Assembly (NCBI GenBank): GCA_946623915.1
Contig: CAMORQ010000004.1
Coordinates: 1 to 21,862, forward strand
Origin: an uncultured Coriobacteriaceae bacterium
GTDB taxonomy: Bacteria > Actinomycetota > Coriobacteriia > Coriobacteriales > Eggerthellaceae
Length of the DNA stretch: 21,862 nucleotides
Reading direction: 5' to 3'
How positions within the stretch are numbered: position 1 is the stretch's first letter; each line of letters starts with the position of its first letter. A model generated the notes under the pieces. It was not told where the DNA came from, did no database searches, and saw nothing but the letters and a program-made list of their open reading frames with translations. The position numbers and the translations under genes are program-made. This document shows positions 1 through 6,626 of the stretch, piece by piece.

Positions 1-352
1 CGCTAGGCCCAGGTATTGACCGTCCAAGCGGCTCAATCGCCCAAAGTGGTACATTTGCGAGCCAGCCCTCATCCCTATACCCAGAAAGCGACGTGTCCCC
101 GGCCGTGATACGCGTCCCTGTTTCCACTGAGAGCGCCGTGACAATCCTCTGGATGTCGAAGTCGTCGTCGAAGATGGCACGGGCACGTGAGTTCGCGAGC
201 AAGTCCACGTATGCCATGGATTGGAACGAGGATCGGCCGAGCTCCTTGAGCAGCCAGGTCTTGCCCGTCTGGCGTGCGCCCCTCAGCAACAAGGGCTTGC
301 GGCGAAGCCTCGATTTCCAGGCAGCGAGCTCCTTCATCAAAGCGCGCTCCAT
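1..352 (-). pseudogene. 5' fragment of an AAA ATPase (DUF4143-associated family), degenerate
   Basis: The minus-strand frame opens at an ATG at 352 after a good TAGGAG ribosome site and begins MERALMKELAAWKSRLRRKP. A Walker A motif, GARQTGKT, follows at residues 25-32, in the context LLLRGARQTGKTWLLKEL. This N-terminus is typical of the prokaryotic AAA ATPases that carry a C-terminal DUF4143 domain. Residues up to about 84 (ending TRITAGDT) fit the family. After that the expected Walker B block (LIxxDEIQ) is absent, and the frame runs on as unrelated sequence (SLSGYRDEGWLANV) to the window edge. I infer a deletion or recombination joint near base 100, so the gene is probably broken. The gene runs off the window, so its 3' part cannot be judged. 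It is unlikely to be the same gene as the ATPase at 13579-14692, because the N-termini differ in sequence. Confidence 0.6.
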
Positions 353-620
353 ACAGAATCTCCTAAGCACAATAGTCGTGCGTGTTTTGTGCAAGTATCC
401 CACATATTACAAGGATTAAATAGATACGGTCGCGGTTCTTTTCGAGATGCCATAACGATTATCGCGCTCGATTTCGATGGATTAATTCATGGAAGAATCA
501 TCCCGAAAAGGGCGCGATCTTCTGAAGCAAAGTGATGCGTCGATTTCTCGAACGCACCACTTCTGTCCTGCGGATTTGTCGTGTTTCGGAATGGAGCGCA
601 ATGCCGTTTCGTGCGAAAAC
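353..620. other. intergenic region between the ATPase fragment and pabC
   Basis: No convincing gene is seen here. It holds the ribosome site and presumed promoter of the ATPase fragment. A short inverted repeat (GCACAA at 367-372 and TTGTGC at 387-392) lies just upstream of that ribosome site and could be an operator or leader hairpin. The stretch also contains the probable terminator of the pab operon. Frames crossing this stretch are continuations of shadows of pabC. Confidence 0.5.
532..560 (-). terminator. candidate terminator of the pabA-pabB-pabC operon
   Basis: On the minus strand, about 60 nt after the pabC stop, GTGGTGCGTTCGA pairs with TCGACGCATCAC around a GAAA tetraloop. The stem has one bulge and one G-T pair. 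It is followed by CACTTTGCTTC, only a weak T-tract, so it could be a weak intrinsic or a factor-dependent terminator. Confidence 0.45.
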
Positions 621-1367
621 TTATTGATCGACACAACGCATACCCTGCCGGCCGATGGGGAACAGATTGCGAACCTCATCGGGCAGGCATGCGGGAAAGG
701 CGCATGTATCAAGCGAGCAAACAGGCATGGCGCCGACGAGCGAATTGGTGACGAATACGGAATCGAAAGAGGAAATTTCCGCCGGGCGCACGACCCGCTC
801 GCAAACATCCAAGTTTTCAAGCAGATAGCGGCGCATAACACCTGGAAGCAGCCCGCTTTCCACAGGAGGAGTCACAAGCTCGCGGCCGCGCACGAAGAAA
901 ATGTTCGTCGTGGCGCCTTCGGCAACCTCCCCTTTCGCGTTGAGGAAAAGCGGTTCGTCGAAGCCCGCTGCCTGCGCGCGCCTTTTCTCGCTTATGTTCT
1001 CCCCGTAATTCAGGGTCTTGCGGTATGTGAACGGCGAGGTCTCGTTGCGGCGAATCGCGCTGGTCCGCAACGTGAATCCCCGTTCGTAGTCTTTGGCGCC
1101 ATACGGACTCGGCCGCGTTTGCGCGAACAGGTTTTGCGCTGTCACCACAAGCTTGAGGGCATACCTCCCCCGCTCCAGAGAAGGATTCGCGAGCGCACCA
1201 TCGATTTCGCGAAGTGCATCGGCCTCGTTCGCGTCTATTTCCATGAACGCAAGGGCCTCCATCAGCCGTTCGACATGCCACTCGACGAGCTCGGCTTGAC
1301 CTCCATCGACGGCGATGGTCTCAAATGCACCCAGGCCGAACATGAACCCATCATCGATGCGTATCAT
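621..1367 (-). CDS. pabC: aminodeoxychorismate lyase (class IV PLP aminotransferase fold)
   Basis: A 248-residue protein that should split 4-amino-4-deoxychorismate into 4-aminobenzoate and pyruvate, the last step of PABA synthesis for folate, in the cytoplasm. Family signs are the N-terminal DDGFMFGLGAFET, the lysine of YRKTLNY (K117, the likely PLP Schiff-base residue), and the EVAEGATTNIFF block (residues 147-158) typical of fold-IV enzymes. The ATG at 1367 was chosen over an upstream in-frame ATG at 1403 because AGAGGAG precedes it at normal spacing and the protein then starts at the conserved region. It overlaps the end of pabB by 17 nt, which implies translational coupling. Branched-chain or D-amino-acid aminotransferase is the family alternative, but the position directly behind pabB makes PabC by far the best reading. 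Confidence 0.88.
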   Translation of the reverse strand: MIRIDDGFMFGLGAFETIAVDGGQAELVEWHVERLMEALAFMEIDANEADALREIDGALANPSLERGRYALKLVVTAQNLFAQTRPSPYGAKDYERGFTLRTSAIRRNETSPFTYRKTLNYGENISEKRRAQAAGFDEPLFLNAKGEVAEGATTNIFFVRGRELVTPPVESGLLPGVMRRYLLENLDVCERVVRPAEISSFDSVFVTNSLVGAMPVCSLDTCAFPACLPDEVRNLFPIGRQGMRCVDQ

Positions 1368-2964
1368 TGCGCTTCTCCTCTTCAAGCCGCTTCTTCCATG
1401 CATACTTTTCTGCGTTTCCGATCGCTTCCAGGACGGCTTGGGCTTTCTGAAGCGTTTCCTCGTACTCGAAGCTGGTTTCCGATTCGCACGTGATGCCTCC
1501 GCCTACGCCGATGTGAAATACCCCTTCCTCATAGACAGCGGTCCGGATCACGATGTTGAGGTCACAATCGCCATCCAGCCCAAAATACCCAATGGATCCG
1601 GTATAGAGTCCGCGCCTGTCGTGCTCGAGCTCGTCGATGATTTCCATGGCACGAATCTTTGGTGCCCCCGTGATCGACCCTCCGGGAAACAGGGCGCGGA
1701 TGAGGGCCGCCACGTCGGTGCCGGCGGCAAGCGTCCCGCGTATCGTCGAGACCAGGTGAAACACGGTTGCGTATTCCTCGATTGCGAAATGATCAATCAC
1801 GTTCACCGAGTTGGGGCAACAGACCCGATTCAGGTCGTTTCGTTCCAAATCGACGATCATCAGTAGCTCGCTACGGTCCTTCTCGGATTGCTCGAGTTCG
1901 CGACGCATCGCTGCGTCTTCGACAGGAGTAGCCCCGCGCGGACGCGTGCCCTTGATGGGGCGTGTTTCAACAATCGGTCCCCTGACCTGCAGGAATCGCT
2001 CCATTGAGGCGCTTGCCACCTGCCCTTCAGGATAATCAAGGTACGCCGAGAAAGGTGCGGGATTATGCGTTCGGAGGTATCGGTACACATCGAAGGGGTC
2101 GGCCTGCGAGCGCACGTCGAGGCGCTGCGTCATATTCGCGATGTAGATGTCGCCCGCCTCGATGTAATCGATCATGCGTGCCACGGCGGCTTCGTAATCG
2201 ACGCGGGTAAAGTTCGCTTCGGGCCTCGTGCGCGTTTCGCTTTTGGGCGGCGTCGGCCTGGCCAGGGCTTCCCGCGCTTCTCGCTCGAGCGCATCAAGAC
2301 TGTCCTTCGCAGGAGCGCATTCGCCTGCTGCCGTAACGTACATCATGCCGGTTTCGAGATCTTCAATCAAAAGGTTGTCGTAGAAAGCGACGCGCGCATC
2401 GGGCAATGCGCTTTGGCGCAGATGGTGTGATGCGATGCCTTCGAATTTCCGTCCGAAATCGTACGAAATGAATCCGATGGCACCGCCGATGAGGGGAAGA
2501 GTGGTGGAGTTTGGGGCATGACGGTCGGCAAGCGCTTGCGATAGCCGCATCTCGAACGGTTCGGAAATTGCACGACCGTTCTCTCGGCATATTCCGTCGG
2601 TTTCCTCGAGGACGAGGTAGGGATTCAATCCCGCTATGGAGAAGCGCCCGAACTCGTTTACGGTCGAAGAATCGAGCAGAACGCTGCCGCCTTCAGGACG
2701 CGGCGGTGCAATTCGCCCTGAGTCGAGACGTGCTCCGTCTGTTGGAGGCGGCTTATGCACATTCTCGGCACACGGCTGCGCGATTGCCCAAGCGGGATGC
2801 CGGGCCTCATCTTCCAACGGTCCGTCTTGAGCACCACCCACCGTAAGCGCCGCAAACAGATCGAACAGCGGCAGCCTGCAACCGAGATTGCGAACAAGTA
2901 TGCTTCCGAACCAAACCTCAAAGCCAGGGTCGGGCAAGGCTCGTGATGCGCTCGGCGCTACCAT
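1351..2964 (-). CDS. pabB: aminodeoxychorismate synthase component I (PabB)
   Basis: A 537-residue chorismate-binding enzyme of the TrpE/PabB/MenF family. The key motif is PIKGTRPRG, about residues 336-344 of the chosen start. The lysine is the PabB signature nucleophile, where anthranilate synthase TrpE has PIAGT. Other hallmarks are DLERNDLNRVC, FPGGSITGAPKIRAMEII and GVGGGITCESETSFEYEET. With PabA it aminates chorismate to 4-amino-4-deoxychorismate. I chose the ATG at 2964 because it overlaps the pabA stop (ATGGTAG), with AGGA upstream. A longer frame to 3012 would sit inside pabA. The N-terminal part (residues about 40-95) is longer and more Pro/Ala-rich than in typical family members, so it may hold a lineage-specific insert. 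The C-terminus overlaps pabC. Confidence 0.92.
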   Translation of the reverse strand: MVAPSASRALPDPGFEVWFGSILVRNLGCRLPLFDLFAALTVGGAQDGPLEDEARHPAWAIAQPCAENVHKPPPTDGARLDSGRIAPPRPEGGSVLLDSSTVNEFGRFSIAGLNPYLVLEETDGICRENGRAISEPFEMRLSQALADRHAPNSTTLPLIGGAIGFISYDFGRKFEGIASHHLRQSALPDARVAFYDNLLIEDLETGMMYVTAAGECAPAKDSLDALEREAREALARPTPPKSETRTRPEANFTRVDYEAAVARMIDYIEAGDIYIANMTQRLDVRSQADPFDVYRYLRTHNPAPFSAYLDYPEGQVASASMERFLQVRGPIVETRPIKGTRPRGATPVEDAAMRRELEQSEKDRSELLMIVDLERNDLNRVCCPNSVNVIDHFAIEEYATVFHLVSTIRGTLAAGTDVAALIRALFPGGSITGAPKIRAMEIIDELEHDRRGLYTGSIGYFGLDGDCDLNIVIRTAVYEEGVFHIGVGGGITCESETSFEYEETLQKAQAVLEAIGNAEKYAWKKRLEEEKRNDTHR

Positions 2965-3584
2965 GGTTCTGCATTCCTGTCGCAGATGTTCGCCTTGTTC
3001 CAGCTCGAGCAAATCGTAAGGAAATTCGCGAGCACGTTATGTCCTTGTTCGGTGAGGACTGCCTCGGGGTGGAACTGAACGCCGAATACGGGCGCGCTCC
3101 GGTGCGAAATGGCCATGACGGCGCCGTCGTACGAGAACGTGTTTACCTGAAGGCATGCGGGCAGTGAACGGTGTTCGACGACAAGCGAGTGGTAACGCGT
3201 CACCTTGAATTGACGGGGAAGCCCCTTAAACAGTCCCGTACCGTCGGTGACAACAGGCGTGACCTTCCCGTGCATCGGCCTTGCGCCCCGTTTCACCTTG
3301 CCGCCGAACGCTAGCGCGATTACCTGATGGCCAAGGCAGACACCCAAGATGGGCACCTGGTCAATGTAGCGAAGCACGGTCTTGATGCACGGCGCGCAGT
3401 CTGCCGGGCCTTTGGGACCTGGCGAGATGACGATGCCGTCAACCTGCCCGCGGGCGATGAGTTCATCAAGCTCGTCGAAGGGGATCATGTTGCTTCTAAC
3501 AACATGCACAGACGCACCGAGCTCCCTGAAGTACATGGCGAGGTTGAAGACGAACGAATCGAAGTTGTCGATTATGACAATCAT
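2958..3584 (-). CDS. pabA: aminodeoxychorismate synthase glutamine amidotransferase (PabA/TrpG type)
   Basis: A 208-residue class I glutamine amidotransferase that frees ammonia from glutamine for PabB. Visible motifs are IIDNFDSFVFNL at the start, SPGPKGP (54-60), the nucleophile elbow GVCLGHQ with C83, and FHPEAVLTEQGH with H172 and E174, giving a complete Cys-His-Glu triad. The ATG at 3584 follows GGAGGTCGCC and gives the canonical N-terminus. An in-frame GTG at 3686 would add 34 residues that run through a terminator hairpin, and is rejected. The stop overlaps the pabB start. No trp genes are in view, so a dual PabA/TrpG role is possible but cannot be shown here. Confidence 0.92.
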   Translation of the reverse strand: MIVIIDNFDSFVFNLAMYFRELGASVHVVRSNMIPFDELDELIARGQVDGIVISPGPKGPADCAPCIKTVLRYIDQVPILGVCLGHQVIALAFGGKVKRGARPMHGKVTPVVTDGTGLFKGLPRQFKVTRYHSLVVEHRSLPACLQVNTFSYDGAVMAISHRSAPVFGVQFHPEAVLTEQGHNVLANFLTICSSWNKANICDRNAEPW

Positions 3585-3676
3585 GGCGACCTCCGTTTCC
3601 GGCGGCCTTTGCCCAAAATAAAAAGACCGCCAAACCCAGGGCCCACAGGCCCAATCCTTGGCAGTCTTCCGATCAT
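3581..3676 (-). CDS. possible 31-codon leader frame upstream of pabA
   Basis: An ATG at 3676, with AAAGG about 11 nt upstream, opens a 31-codon frame rich in Gly, Pro and Arg (starts MIGRLPRIGPVGPG, ends GRRKRRSP). Its TGA overlaps the pabA ATG as ATGA. The frame crosses the whole terminator hairpin at 3623-3668, so translating ribosomes would melt that hairpin and deliver ribosomes to pabA. No conservation data are available and the frame could be chance. Confidence 0.25.
   Translation of the reverse strand: MIGRLPRIGPVGPGFGGLFILGKGRRKRRSP
3612..3668 (-). terminator. intrinsic terminator in the pabA leader (candidate attenuator)
   Basis: Minus-strand AAGACTGCCAA (3668-3658) pairs over 11 bp, with one G-T pair, with TTGGCGGTCTT (3633-3623). 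A second small GGGCC/GGGCCC stem lies in the loop, and TTTTTATTTT follows. This is a proper intrinsic terminator ending only about 28 nt before the pabA start codon. It lies downstream of a -10-like TATATT, so it is well placed to control read-through into pabABC. It could also simply end transcripts from aroG. Confidence 0.72.
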
Positions 3677-3702
3677 GTTCGGACACACCTTTTACGGCGC
3701 GT

Positions 3703-3730
3703 AATATACCATAACTCGGTAACCACTAAA
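3703..3730 (-). promoter_or_regulatory. pabA: candidate promoter of pabA-pabB-pabC
   Basis: On the minus strand TATATT (3708-3703) lies 16 bp from TTTAGT (3730-3725). The -10 is good and the -35 poor. A start near 3696 would give a leader of about 112 nt that contains the terminator hairpin. Confidence 0.4.
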
Positions 3731-3850
3731 GCAGCCAAACGCCGACCGGTTGCATCAACATTGGCTGAATGCTTTCCTGCGCACTTCCTTTGGAAGCATT
3801 ATGCGGCGCAGCACTGGAAGCCATCCCGTGCCCGCAACGCTGCATGAGAG

Positions 3851-3876
3851 GCCCGTGCGCCGAATTGCACACGGGC
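3851..3876 (-). terminator. hairpin just after aroF/G/H-type gene
   Basis: GCCCGTGTGC and GCGCACGGGC form a 10-bp stem with one G-T pair and a 6-nt loop, starting about 10 nt after the DAHP synthase stop. No T-run follows, so it is either a weak terminator or a 3' RNA-stabilising hairpin. Confidence 0.45.
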
Positions 3877-3886
3877 AGTGTCAACA

Positions 3887-4924
3887 TTACAGGGCGTCGG
3901 CCATGTCTAGGATCAAGCGCTCGCTCTTTTCCCAGCCTAGGCAGGCGTCGGTGATGCTTTTGCCGTAGACGCCGCCGCCCACGGGTTGGTTGCCGTCCTC
4001 TATGTAGCTTTCCACCATGAAGCCCTTCACCAAACCCTTCAGGTCTGGACTGTAGCGACACGAATGCAGCACTTCTTTCAAGATGCGCGGCTGCTCGAGC
4101 GGGTCCTTGCCGCTGTTGGAATGGTTGCAATCCACAACAACTCCTGGGTTAGCAAGGTCGCGCTCGCCGTAGAGTCGCGCGAGATAGAGCAGCGTTTCGT
4201 AGTGGTAGTTCGGATGCGTGACACCCTGACGGTTCACGTAGCCGCGCAGGATGGCATGCGCATAGGGGTTGCCGTACGAATGGCCTTCCCAGCCGCGGTA
4301 GATGAAGTCGTGCTCTTGCTGGGCGGCCTCGATGGCGTTCATCATCACGGTCAAGTCGCCGCTCGTAGGGTTCTTCATGCCCACGGGGCAGCCCACCGCG
4401 CTTGCAACCAGGCGGTGTTGCTGGTTTTCCACACTGCGCGCGCCCACTGCGTTGTAGCCCAGTAGGTCGTCGAGGTACTTGTAGTTTTCCGGGTAGAGCA
4501 TCTCGTCGGCGCAGACGAACCCGGTCTCTCGCACGGCACGCATGTGCAGCTCGCGCGTGGCGATGATGCCGCGGAACAGATCGGGCGCAGCCTCGGGATC
4601 GGGCTGATGCACCAGGCCCTTGTAGCCGGCGCCGGTGGTACGCGGCTTGTTCGTGTAGACGCGCGGCACGATGAGCACCTTGTCGGCCACCTTTTCCTGC
4701 ACGGGCACGAGGCGCGAAATGTAGTCGATCACGCTTTCTTCGTTGTCCGCCGAGCACGGACCGATGATCAGCACCAGCTTGTCAGACTCGCCCGAAAACA
4801 CCTTGCGGATTTCGTCCGTGCGTTCTTCAACCCGCGCTGCAAGATCGCCTGTCAGCGGATACATCTCTTTCGTTTCCTGCGGAATGGGAAGCTTCCGCTT
4901 GAAGTCCATGTTCATCACATTCAT
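3887..4924 (-). CDS. aroG: 3-deoxy-7-phosphoheptulonate (DAHP) synthase, class I alpha (AroF/AroG/AroH type)
   Basis: A 345-residue enzyme that condenses phosphoenolpyruvate and erythrose 4-phosphate, the first step of the shikimate pathway. The family is clear from LVLIIGPCSADNEE (with C57 as the metal-ligand cysteine), VPRVYTNKPRTTGAGYKGL, GARSVENQQHR, SGLTV-like SGDLTVMMNA, VDCNHSNSGKDP and GFMVESYIEDGNQP. Its length matches the E. coli AroF/G/H enzymes (about 350). The ATG at 4924 follows AAGGAGG at 8 nt. It lies 126 nt behind pheA with no strong terminator between, so it is probably cotranscribed with pheA and subject to the same attenuator. Which aromatic amino acid inhibits it cannot be read from the sequence, so the symbol stands for the AroF/G/H group. 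Confidence 0.93.
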   Translation of the reverse strand: MNVMNMDFKRKLPIPQETKEMYPLTGDLAARVEERTDEIRKVFSGESDKLVLIIGPCSADNEESVIDYISRLVPVQEKVADKVLIVPRVYTNKPRTTGAGYKGLVHQPDPEAAPDLFRGIIATRELHMRAVRETGFVCADEMLYPENYKYLDDLLGYNAVGARSVENQQHRLVASAVGCPVGMKNPTSGDLTVMMNAIEAAQQEHDFIYRGWEGHSYGNPYAHAILRGYVNRQGVTHPNYHYETLLYLARLYGERDLANPGVVVDCNHSNSGKDPLEQPRILKEVLHSCRYSPDLKGLVKGFMVESYIEDGNQPVGGGVYGKSITDACLGWEKSERLILDMADAL

Positions 4925-4950
4925 TGGTCAGGCCTCCTTGCCTTGTCGAA

Positions 4951-4968
4951 ACGCACGGTACCGTGCGT
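4951..4968. promoter_or_regulatory. 18-bp perfect palindrome upstream of the DAHP synthase gene
   Basis: ACGCACGGTACCGTGCGT is a perfect palindrome lying about 15 nt upstream of the ribosome site of the DAHP synthase gene. It could be a repressor operator or a leader element. It also lies within a 17-codon frame (4981-4928, no ribosome site) whose peptide MEQTYARYRAF carries two Tyr codons and one Phe codon and which stops just before the aroG start. Confidence 0.4.
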
Positions 4969-5049
4969 AGGTTTGCTCCATGCATGCGTTGCCATGCGCG
5001 TCGTGTTCTGCAAAAGCACGAACGACGTCACATGCCGCCGTAGATACTC

Positions 5050-6189
5050 CTATGCGTCGCCGTCGTCGAGCGTGTTATCGAACGTCCGATACCTTCCCAC
5101 CACTTTCACCGACTGGCACGCCCCTTTCAATGCGTTCACCATGCGCTGACCATCTTGCGACAAGTCGTCGCCCGCGGCTTCTACGTAGAAATAATAGTGC
5201 CAAGGGGAATCTGGCATCGGCCGCGAGCGCAAAACCCTCATGTTGAAGTCGTACGCGCTGATGATGTTGATGGCCTTCGCCAAGCCACCCGCCTCGTCGC
5301 GCACGGTGAACATGAGTATGAATGCGCCAGAATCGCCTTTCTGCTCCACCGTGCTTTCGATGCGCGAAAACACTGCGAAACGCGTGACGTTGGCCTTGTC
5401 CTCGTTGATGTCGTGGTCGAGCACTTCCAACCCGTAGAGCGCAGCCGTTTCTTCGCTGGCTATTGCCGCGATGGCGGGGTCGCCCGTTTCGGCCACCTGC
5501 TGGGCGGCGATAGCCGTGTTCGCCGCGTTGCGGGCTTCGAAATCGTGGGCTCGGATGTAGGCGCGGCACTGGGATATCGCCTGCGGATGGCTGACGACCG
5601 TGCGCACGTCCTCCATGCTCGCGCCAGGCACGCCGAGCAGGTTCTGGACCACTGCCAAGCTGTACACGCCGTTGACGAACAGCGGACCGTTGTACATCAA
5701 GTCGAGCACCTGGGTCACTTCGCCCGCGCGGCTGTTTTCTATGGGCAGCACCGCCAGATCGCACTCGCCTGTGACCACCGATTCGTAGGCGTCGTCGAAA
5801 GTCGGGTAGGCCATGTGCGCCCCGTCGGGGAAAATGCGCTTCGCGGCGATGTGGGCGAACGCGCCTTCCACACCGCTGTACGCCACGCGCTGCCCGTCCA
5901 TCAGCCGATGCTGCCAGCGCTTGCTCACGTCCATCGTGGCCTGCTGGAACTGCAGGTAGTACGAGCGCAGTTCGTCGTCTTCGACAAGCGCACCCACGTT
6001 TTCGATGACACGCGCCTCCTGGTCTTTGCCTTCTATGGGCAACCCGCGGTCGCGCTTGAATTCCGCCACGTCGCGCACCGCTTCCATGCGCTGCACGAAC
6101 AGGGCGGCCATCTGCTCGTCGACTGCACGAATGGCCTTTCGCGCTGCCTCCAGCTCGACGGCCGTCTGTGTGTCGTTCTGTTCGCTCAT
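5050..6189 (-). CDS. pheA: bifunctional chorismate mutase / prephenate dehydratase (P-protein) with ACT domain
   Basis: A 379-residue cytoplasmic enzyme taking chorismate through prephenate to phenylpyruvate in phenylalanine synthesis. Residues about 10-95 are an AroQ-type chorismate mutase (ARKAIRAVDEQM, VAEFKRDRGLPI, GKDQEARVIENV). Residues about 100-280 are the dehydratase, with YSGVEGAFAH, LPIENSRAGEV and the catalytic TRF motif at 269-271 (NVTRFAVFSR). Residues about 290-368 are the ACT regulatory domain. There the usual ESRP phenylalanine-binding motif reads RSRP (321-324) and the usual GAL(V) reads GGLA (301-304). The ATG at 6189 follows GAGAGG at 7 nt; an in-frame GTG at 6207 is less likely. 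The gene is preceded by a leader peptide and attenuator. Confidence 0.93.
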   Translation of the reverse strand: MSEQNDTQTAVELEAARKAIRAVDEQMAALFVQRMEAVRDVAEFKRDRGLPIEGKDQEARVIENVGALVEDDELRSYYLQFQQATMDVSKRWQHRLMDGQRVAYSGVEGAFAHIAAKRIFPDGAHMAYPTFDDAYESVVTGECDLAVLPIENSRAGEVTQVLDLMYNGPLFVNGVYSLAVVQNLLGVPGASMEDVRTVVSHPQAISQCRAYIRAHDFEARNAANTAIAAQQVAETGDPAIAAIASEETAALYGLEVLDHDINEDKANVTRFAVFSRIESTVEQKGDSGAFILMFTVRDEAGGLAKAINIISAYDFNMRVLRSRPMPDSPWHYYFYVEAAGDDLSQDGQRMVNALKGACQSVKVVGRYRTFDNTLDDGDA

Positions 6190-6248
6190 AGTCAAACCTC
6201 TCCCCACGCACCATTCATTAACCCAACATCGTCGCGTGAAGTCGCATT

Positions 6249-6279
6249 AAAAAACGGCCCTGTCCGAAGAACAGAGCCG
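6249..6279 (-). terminator. attenuator terminator upstream of pheA
   Basis: On the minus strand CGGCTCTGT (6279-6271) pairs over 9 bp with ACAGGGCCG (6263-6255), with one G-T pair and the loop TCTTCGG, followed by TTTTTT. It is a strong intrinsic terminator between the leader peptide frame and pheA. An adjacent GTTTGC/GCAAAC hairpin (6281-6298) abuts its 5' arm and, if extended, would compete with it. Confidence 0.85.
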
Positions 6280-6307
6280 GTTTGCTTCTTCTTGCAAACT
6301 GCACCGC

Positions 6308-6371
6308 TGCCTACGGACGGGGACAAGCGCCGCTAAAGCGCACGTAAAAACCCGCAAACGCGTCGTAGGCA
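6308..6371 (-). promoter_or_regulatory. leader pairing segments of the pheA attenuator (1:2 type stem)
   Basis: TGCCTACG (6371-6364), which lies within the aromatic codon run of the leader frame, is perfectly complementary to CGTAGGCA (6315-6308), which spans the leader stop codon. This matches the layout of a classical pause or 1:2 stem that a stalled ribosome would disrupt. The antiterminator pairing is not obvious by eye. Confidence 0.6.
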
Positions 6372-6409
6372 AACCAAGAGGGAGCAGCAGCCGCATCCAG
6401 CTGTTTCAT
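6311..6409 (-). CDS. pheL: aromatic-rich leader peptide of the pheA attenuator
   Basis: A 32-codon frame from the ATG at 6409 to the TAG at 6313-6311, with AAAGGGGG at about 9 nt upstream. It begins MKQLDAAAAPS and then carries WFAYDAFAGFYVRF: four Phe, two Tyr and one Trp in 14 codons. It ends about 32 nt before an intrinsic terminator that precedes pheA. The layout is that of E. coli pheL: ribosome stalling at Phe codons when Phe-tRNA is scarce should favour read-through into pheA. The mix of Trp and Tyr with Phe could allow a response to more than one aromatic amino acid, but that is inference. It is too short for usual gene callers. Confidence 0.8.
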   Translation of the reverse strand: MKQLDAAAAPSWFAYDAFAGFYVRFSGACPRP

Positions 6410-6626
6410 ATTCGTATGCCCCCTTTCTTTCGACGCAATGTTGAAAGCATGGTACTACAATTCCCGGGTGCGAAAAGCTTAATTGGGATATCCACAAACC
6501 CCGCACGGACGTTGCGCGGCTACGCTTGCCCAGCAACTACGCCTATGAGCCGAAGGGCGAAACCACGACGGCGTCTTGCCTTCCCCATATTCAGCGAATC
6601 GTGGGCGAGCAGCGTATTATCCACCC
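6410..6626. promoter_or_regulatory. divergent intergenic region between pheL and the glycosyltransferase
   Basis: To the left it must hold the pheL promoter. A possible minus-strand pair is TTTTCG and TACCAT 16 bp apart, which is weak. To the right, TATTAT at 6615-6620 ends 6 nt before the ATG at 6627, and no ribosome site is visible. Transcription would therefore start at or next to the start codon, giving a leaderless mRNA, which is common in actinobacteria. Nothing else was seen here. Confidence 0.5.

Noticed and set aside
489..1493. Long plus-strand open frame (334 codons)
   Set aside because: It is antisense to pabC and pabB, has no ribosome site, and its translation resembles no family.
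1351..2964. Anthranilate synthase TrpE for the chorismate-binding enzyme
   Set aside because: The motif is PIKGT, as in PabB, not PIAGT as in TrpE, and pabC follows directly.
3584..3686. Longer pabA start at an in-frame GTG
   Set aside because: The added 34 residues read through an intrinsic terminator hairpin, and the ATG at 3584 has a strong ribosome site and the canonical N-terminus.
5155..6336. Long plus-strand open frame (393 codons)
   Set aside because: It is antisense to pheA and its attenuator; His/Arg/Val-rich translation is typical of the reverse strand of a GC-rich gene.
6208..6414. T-box riboswitch upstream of pheA
   Set aside because: No T-box consensus (such as TGGTACCGCG) was seen, and the Phe-rich leader frame explains the terminator better.
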